Source: Azospirillum humicireducens
Lineage (GTDB): Bacteria > Pseudomonadota > Alphaproteobacteria > Azospirillales > Azospirillaceae
Length of the DNA stretch: 33,234 nt
Assembly: GCF_001639105.2 (NCBI RefSeq)
Contig: NZ_CP028906.1
Span: forward strand, 142,848-176,081
Direction: 5' to 3'
Shown here: in pieces, positions 32,822 to 33,234 of the stretch
Position numbering within the stretch: position 1 is the stretch's first letter
Layout: every line of letters starts with the position of its first letter
Position numbers and translations under genes: made by a program
Notes under the pieces: model-generated
Database searches by the model: none
What the model was told of the DNA's origin: nothing
What the model saw: the letters and a program-made list of their open reading frames with translations, nothing else

Positions 32822-33234
32822 TCAGCCGGCGCGGATGCCGCTGATGAAGCGGTCCATCTGGCGGGTCAATTCATCGGACTGCATCAGCAGATCGGAGGCT
32901 GCCTCCTCGACCTGACTGGCGCCTTTGCCGGTTTCGCCGGCCATCTTCTGCATGCCCTGCACCCGGCTGACCACCTCCTGCGCCCCGCTGGCCGCCTGCT
33001 GCACGTTGCGGGCGATCTCGCGGGTCGCCGCTCCCTGCTCCTCGACGGCTGAAGCGATGGTGGTTGCGGTCTCGTTGATGCCGGTGATGGTGCTGCTGAT
33101 GTCGTCGATGGCAGTGACGACGGAACGGGTGGCGGTCTGGATCGTCCCGATCTGGGCGCTGATCTCTTCGGTGGCCTTTGCCGTCTGGTTGGCGAGGCTC
33201 TTGACCTCGCCGGCGACCACCGCGAAGCCCTTGC
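32822..33234 (-). CDS. Methyl-accepting chemotaxis protein, C-terminal part (cut by window edge)
   Basis: The frame is open to the window end, so this is a partial gene. The visible 137 residues begin KGFAVVAGEVKSLANQTAKA, the conserved signalling tip where CheA and CheW bind, followed by a coiled coil (EEISAQIGTIQTATRSVVTA, INETATTIASAVEEQGAATR) with typical methylation-helix composition. It ends DRFISGIRAG without a CheR-binding pentapeptide. The sensory domain lies outside the window. Confidence 0.95.
   Translation of the reverse strand, partial: KGFAVVAGEVKSLANQTAKATEEISAQIGTIQTATRSVVTAIDDISSTITGINETATTIASAVEEQGAATREIARNVQQAASGAQEVVSRVQGMQKMAGETGKGASQVEEAASDLLMQSDELTRQMDRFISGIRAG

Noticed and set aside
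1..33234. CRISPR arrays, tRNA or rRNA genes, phage or toxin-antitoxin modules
   Set aside because: No regularly spaced repeats, no tRNA-like cloverleaf or rRNA sequence, and no matching protein families were seen.

Overview
The window is high-GC DNA packed with short-spaced, translationally coupled operons. The gene content (cytochrome bd with the small CydP protein, MbnP/MbnH, a NikR-controlled Ni importer, PobA with an AraC-type regulator) and the protein similarities fit an alphaproteobacterium, most likely Azospirillum or a close relative in the Rhodospirillales. That assignment rests on recall of family distributions, not on a search.

Layout. (1) 1-117: decayed N-terminus of an IS3-type transposase OrfA. 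(2) 228-6906, + strand: two tandem DUF2946 genes, then cydP-cydA-cydB-cydX (cydX is only 35 codons) and a siderophore-type TonB-dependent receptor, closed by an intrinsic terminator. (3) 6969-11845, - strand: a DUF2946 gene, a 305-base leader, a second TonB-dependent receptor, and the MbnP lipoprotein / MbnH di-heme enzyme pair. (4) 12102-15697, - strand: a fourth DUF2946 gene, then copCD, a SCO protein and a PCu(A)C chaperone. (5) 15765-21850, - strand: a cobalamin uptake operon, with a B12 riboswitch, btuB, an uncharacterised HxHxC protein, btuF, btuC, btuD and a DUF1636 protein. (6) 21934-27595: nikABCDE (-) and nikR (+), diverging from a perfect NikR operator. (7) 27596-28157: palindrome-rich DNA with no convincing gene. 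(8) 28158-33234: DUF3750 protein, cysE, an AraC-type regulator diverging from pobA, a Lin0512-family protein and the C-terminal end of a chemoreceptor cut by the window edge.

Most of the window is therefore a trace-metal island: copper, then cobalt as cobalamin, then nickel. The strongest biological signal is in the copper part. Four DUF2946 proteins lie at the 5' ends of three copper-related transcription units. Three end in the sequence LQARAPP and carry CPLC. The fourth, just ahead of the cyd genes, has CLFC and a changed RGPPP end. In Bordetella pertussis a DUF2946 protein (CruR) is a copper-sensing upstream ORF: copper binding to its CXXC relieves ribosome arrest on a C-terminal RAPP, which lets Rho terminate transcription before a downstream TonB receptor gene. 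The arrangement here suggests that the same post-transcriptional switch is used repeatedly, over outer-membrane uptake, periplasmic copper handling and, unusually, a copper-free terminal oxidase. Low copper would then induce both copper acquisition and a quinol oxidase that needs no copper.
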